Source of the DNA: JAKAIY01 sp963809385
GTDB lineage: Bacteria; Chloroflexota; Ktedonobacteria; Ktedonobacterales; JADMIN01
Assembly: GCA_963809385.1 (NCBI GenBank)
Contig: CAWEJL010000004.1
Coordinates: 496,001 to 560,000 of the forward strand
Direction: 5' to 3'
DNA: 64,000 nt
Shown here: positions 62,954-64,000 of the stretch, one piece after another
Position numbering within the stretch: the stretch's first letter is position 1
Layout: each line of letters opens with the position of its first letter
Notes under the pieces: model-generated
Seen by the model: only the letters and a program-made list of their open reading frames with translations
Told to the model about the DNA's origin: nothing
Database searches by the model: none
Translations under genes and position numbers: made by a program

Positions 62954-64000
62954 ATGGCGAAGTCGAAACGCCCGCAGCAGCAGCCCAAGCGCATCGGGCA
63001 GAGCCAGCCTGGAGGGGTGTCGCGCGCGGCGGCTCCTGCGAGCAAGACCAGCGGCGCCACGACCGGCGGCAAAACGGACACAACCAGCGCCACGACAAAC
63101 GGAAAGAGCGCCACGAGCGCCGCCAAAGCCACATCTGCCAGCGCATCGAACCTGAGCGGCATTCGCGAGCGGACGCAGGGCGCGCAGCAGCGGCGCCCGC
63201 AGCAGTCAAAGCGCTACAGCCAGCAGCCGTGGTGGCGGCGCAACCTGGGCGCGCTCATCACCGTGACAACGATTGTAGTGCTGATCGGCGTGTTCGTCGG
63301 CGTCGCTCTCTACCAGAACAAGCAAGCCGCCGCCGGGATTGGCGACCCGGTTCCCAGCTCGGTGATGAAGGACCTCACGACGGTTCCGACCAGTGTGTTC
63401 ACCACCGTCGGGGCGGGTACCAGCCAGAGCCAGATTACGGCGACGGCGGCCAATACGCCGCTGCTGACCGCCAATGGCAAGCCGGAATTGATCTACGTCG
63501 GCGCTGAGTACTGCCCCTACTGCGCCGCCGAGCGCTGGGGAACGGTTGTGGCGCTGAGCCGCTTCGGCACGTTCAGCGGGCTGGAGCTGATGCGCTCGTC
63601 GAGCACTGATGTCTACCCGAACACGCCGACGCTCTCGTTCCGCAACGTGACCTACACCAGCAAGTACATCACCTTCAACGCGACCGAAACCGAAGACCGC
63701 AACAATGCCGCCCTGGCGACGCCGCCCGCCGACATCATGGCGATCTTCACCTCGTATAACACCGGGGGCAGCATCCCGTTCATGAGCTATGGCAACCAAT
63801 ACGTCACCGTCGGCGGTCCGTTCTTCCCGACAATGATGGCCGGGCTGAACTGGCAGCAGGTGTCGAGCCAGCTCAAGAACCCCAACAGCGATGTGACGAA
63901 GGCGGTCATCGGCTCGGCCAATGAGCAGACCGCCATGATCTGCAAGATGACGGACAACTCGCCAGCCAGTGTCTGCAATACGCCGGTCATCCAGCAGCTC
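62954..64000 (+). CDS. DUF929 family protein (runs off the window)
   Basis: At least 349 aa; the end lies beyond 64000. A basic, Ser/Thr/Ala-rich N-terminus (1-90), one membrane span (about 97-118), then the DUF929 domain with YVGAEYCPYCAAERW, a CPYC thioredoxin-like motif, on the outer side. The context after ctaG suggests a thiol/disulfide role in oxidase or envelope assembly, by inference. AGAGGAACG precedes the ATG. Confidence 0.85.
   Translation, partial: MAKSKRPQQQPKRIGQSQPGGVSRAAAPASKTSGATTGGKTDTTSATTNGKSATSAAKATSASASNLSGIRERTQGAQQRRPQQSKRYSQQPWWRRNLGALITVTTIVVLIGVFVGVALYQNKQAAAGIGDPVPSSVMKDLTTVPTSVFTTVGAGTSQSQITATAANTPLLTANGKPELIYVGAEYCPYCAAERWGTVVALSRFGTFSGLELMRSSSTDVYPNTPTLSFRNVTYTSKYITFNATETEDRNNAALATPPADIMAIFTSYNTGGSIPFMSYGNQYVTVGGPFFPTMMAGLNWQQVSSQLKNPNSDVTKAVIGSANEQTAMICKMTDNSPASVCNTPVIQQL

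Overview
The window is a GC-rich bacterial chromosome segment. I assign it to Chloroflexota, most likely near Ktedonobacteria. The grounds are a class II (B12-dependent) NrdJ with an intein, a caa3-type CtaG, Gram-positive-style lipoproteins, many Pro/Thr/Tyr-rich envelope proteins, and sigma-A promoters and Shine-Dalgarno sites of ordinary type. The phylum call is inference; no rRNA is present.

Layout. (1) 0-2 kb, minus strand: rplJ-rplL with their own promoter, a ~400-nt leader and an intrinsic terminator inside that leader. (2) 2-6 kb, minus: recX, two overlapping DUF4870 membrane genes, an orphan parA and a DUF5984 gene. (3) 6-16 kb: nrdJ with an intein and tandem NrdR boxes, divergent from cinA; then mpgS (mannosyl-3-phosphoglycerate synthase), a RibD/DHFR-like reductase and a serine hydrolase. 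(4) 16-34 kb: envelope and general metabolism, including a squalene-cyclase-like toroid, Nudix, a geranylgeranyl-reductase family enzyme, a BNR protein, MerR-TipAS, ruvX-mltG, an SLT lipoprotein, a NodB deacetylase, ThrE, a HAD phosphatase and a CHAP hydrolase. (5) 34-37 kb, plus: a Pro/Ala-rich protein, rsmD, an HTH protein and a PfpI protein. (6) 37.3-39.4 kb, minus: a Ro60/TROVE gene followed by a structured non-coding region with two permuted tRNA-like modules, read here as a bacterial Y RNA. (7) 39.6-47 kb: pheA, a DUF433-DUF5615 toxin-antitoxin pair and gltB behind an attenuator-like leader. (8) 47-56 kb: Nudix, membrane and surface proteins including a PrsW protease. (9) 56-61.6 kb, minus: tRNA-Tyr, tRNA-Thr, tuf, rpmG, secE, nusG, rplK, rplA. 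(10) 61.9-64 kb, plus: ctaG and a DUF929 protein that runs off the window.

Two points dominate. The Ro60-Y RNA locus is the most interesting system: the RNA carries two tRNA-mimic modules, each with a T-arm followed by an acceptor-like stem closed by a tetraloop. Second, the usual tuf-secE-nusG-rplKA-rplJL cluster is split, with rplA and rplJ about 55 kb apart on the same strand, each side having its own signals.

Caution on sequence quality: six genes (nrdJ, cinA, a serine hydrolase, a reductase, a lipoprotein and tuf) are each interrupted by one single-base frameshift with both halves otherwise intact. Because tuf is essential, uncorrected assembly indels are the simplest explanation.
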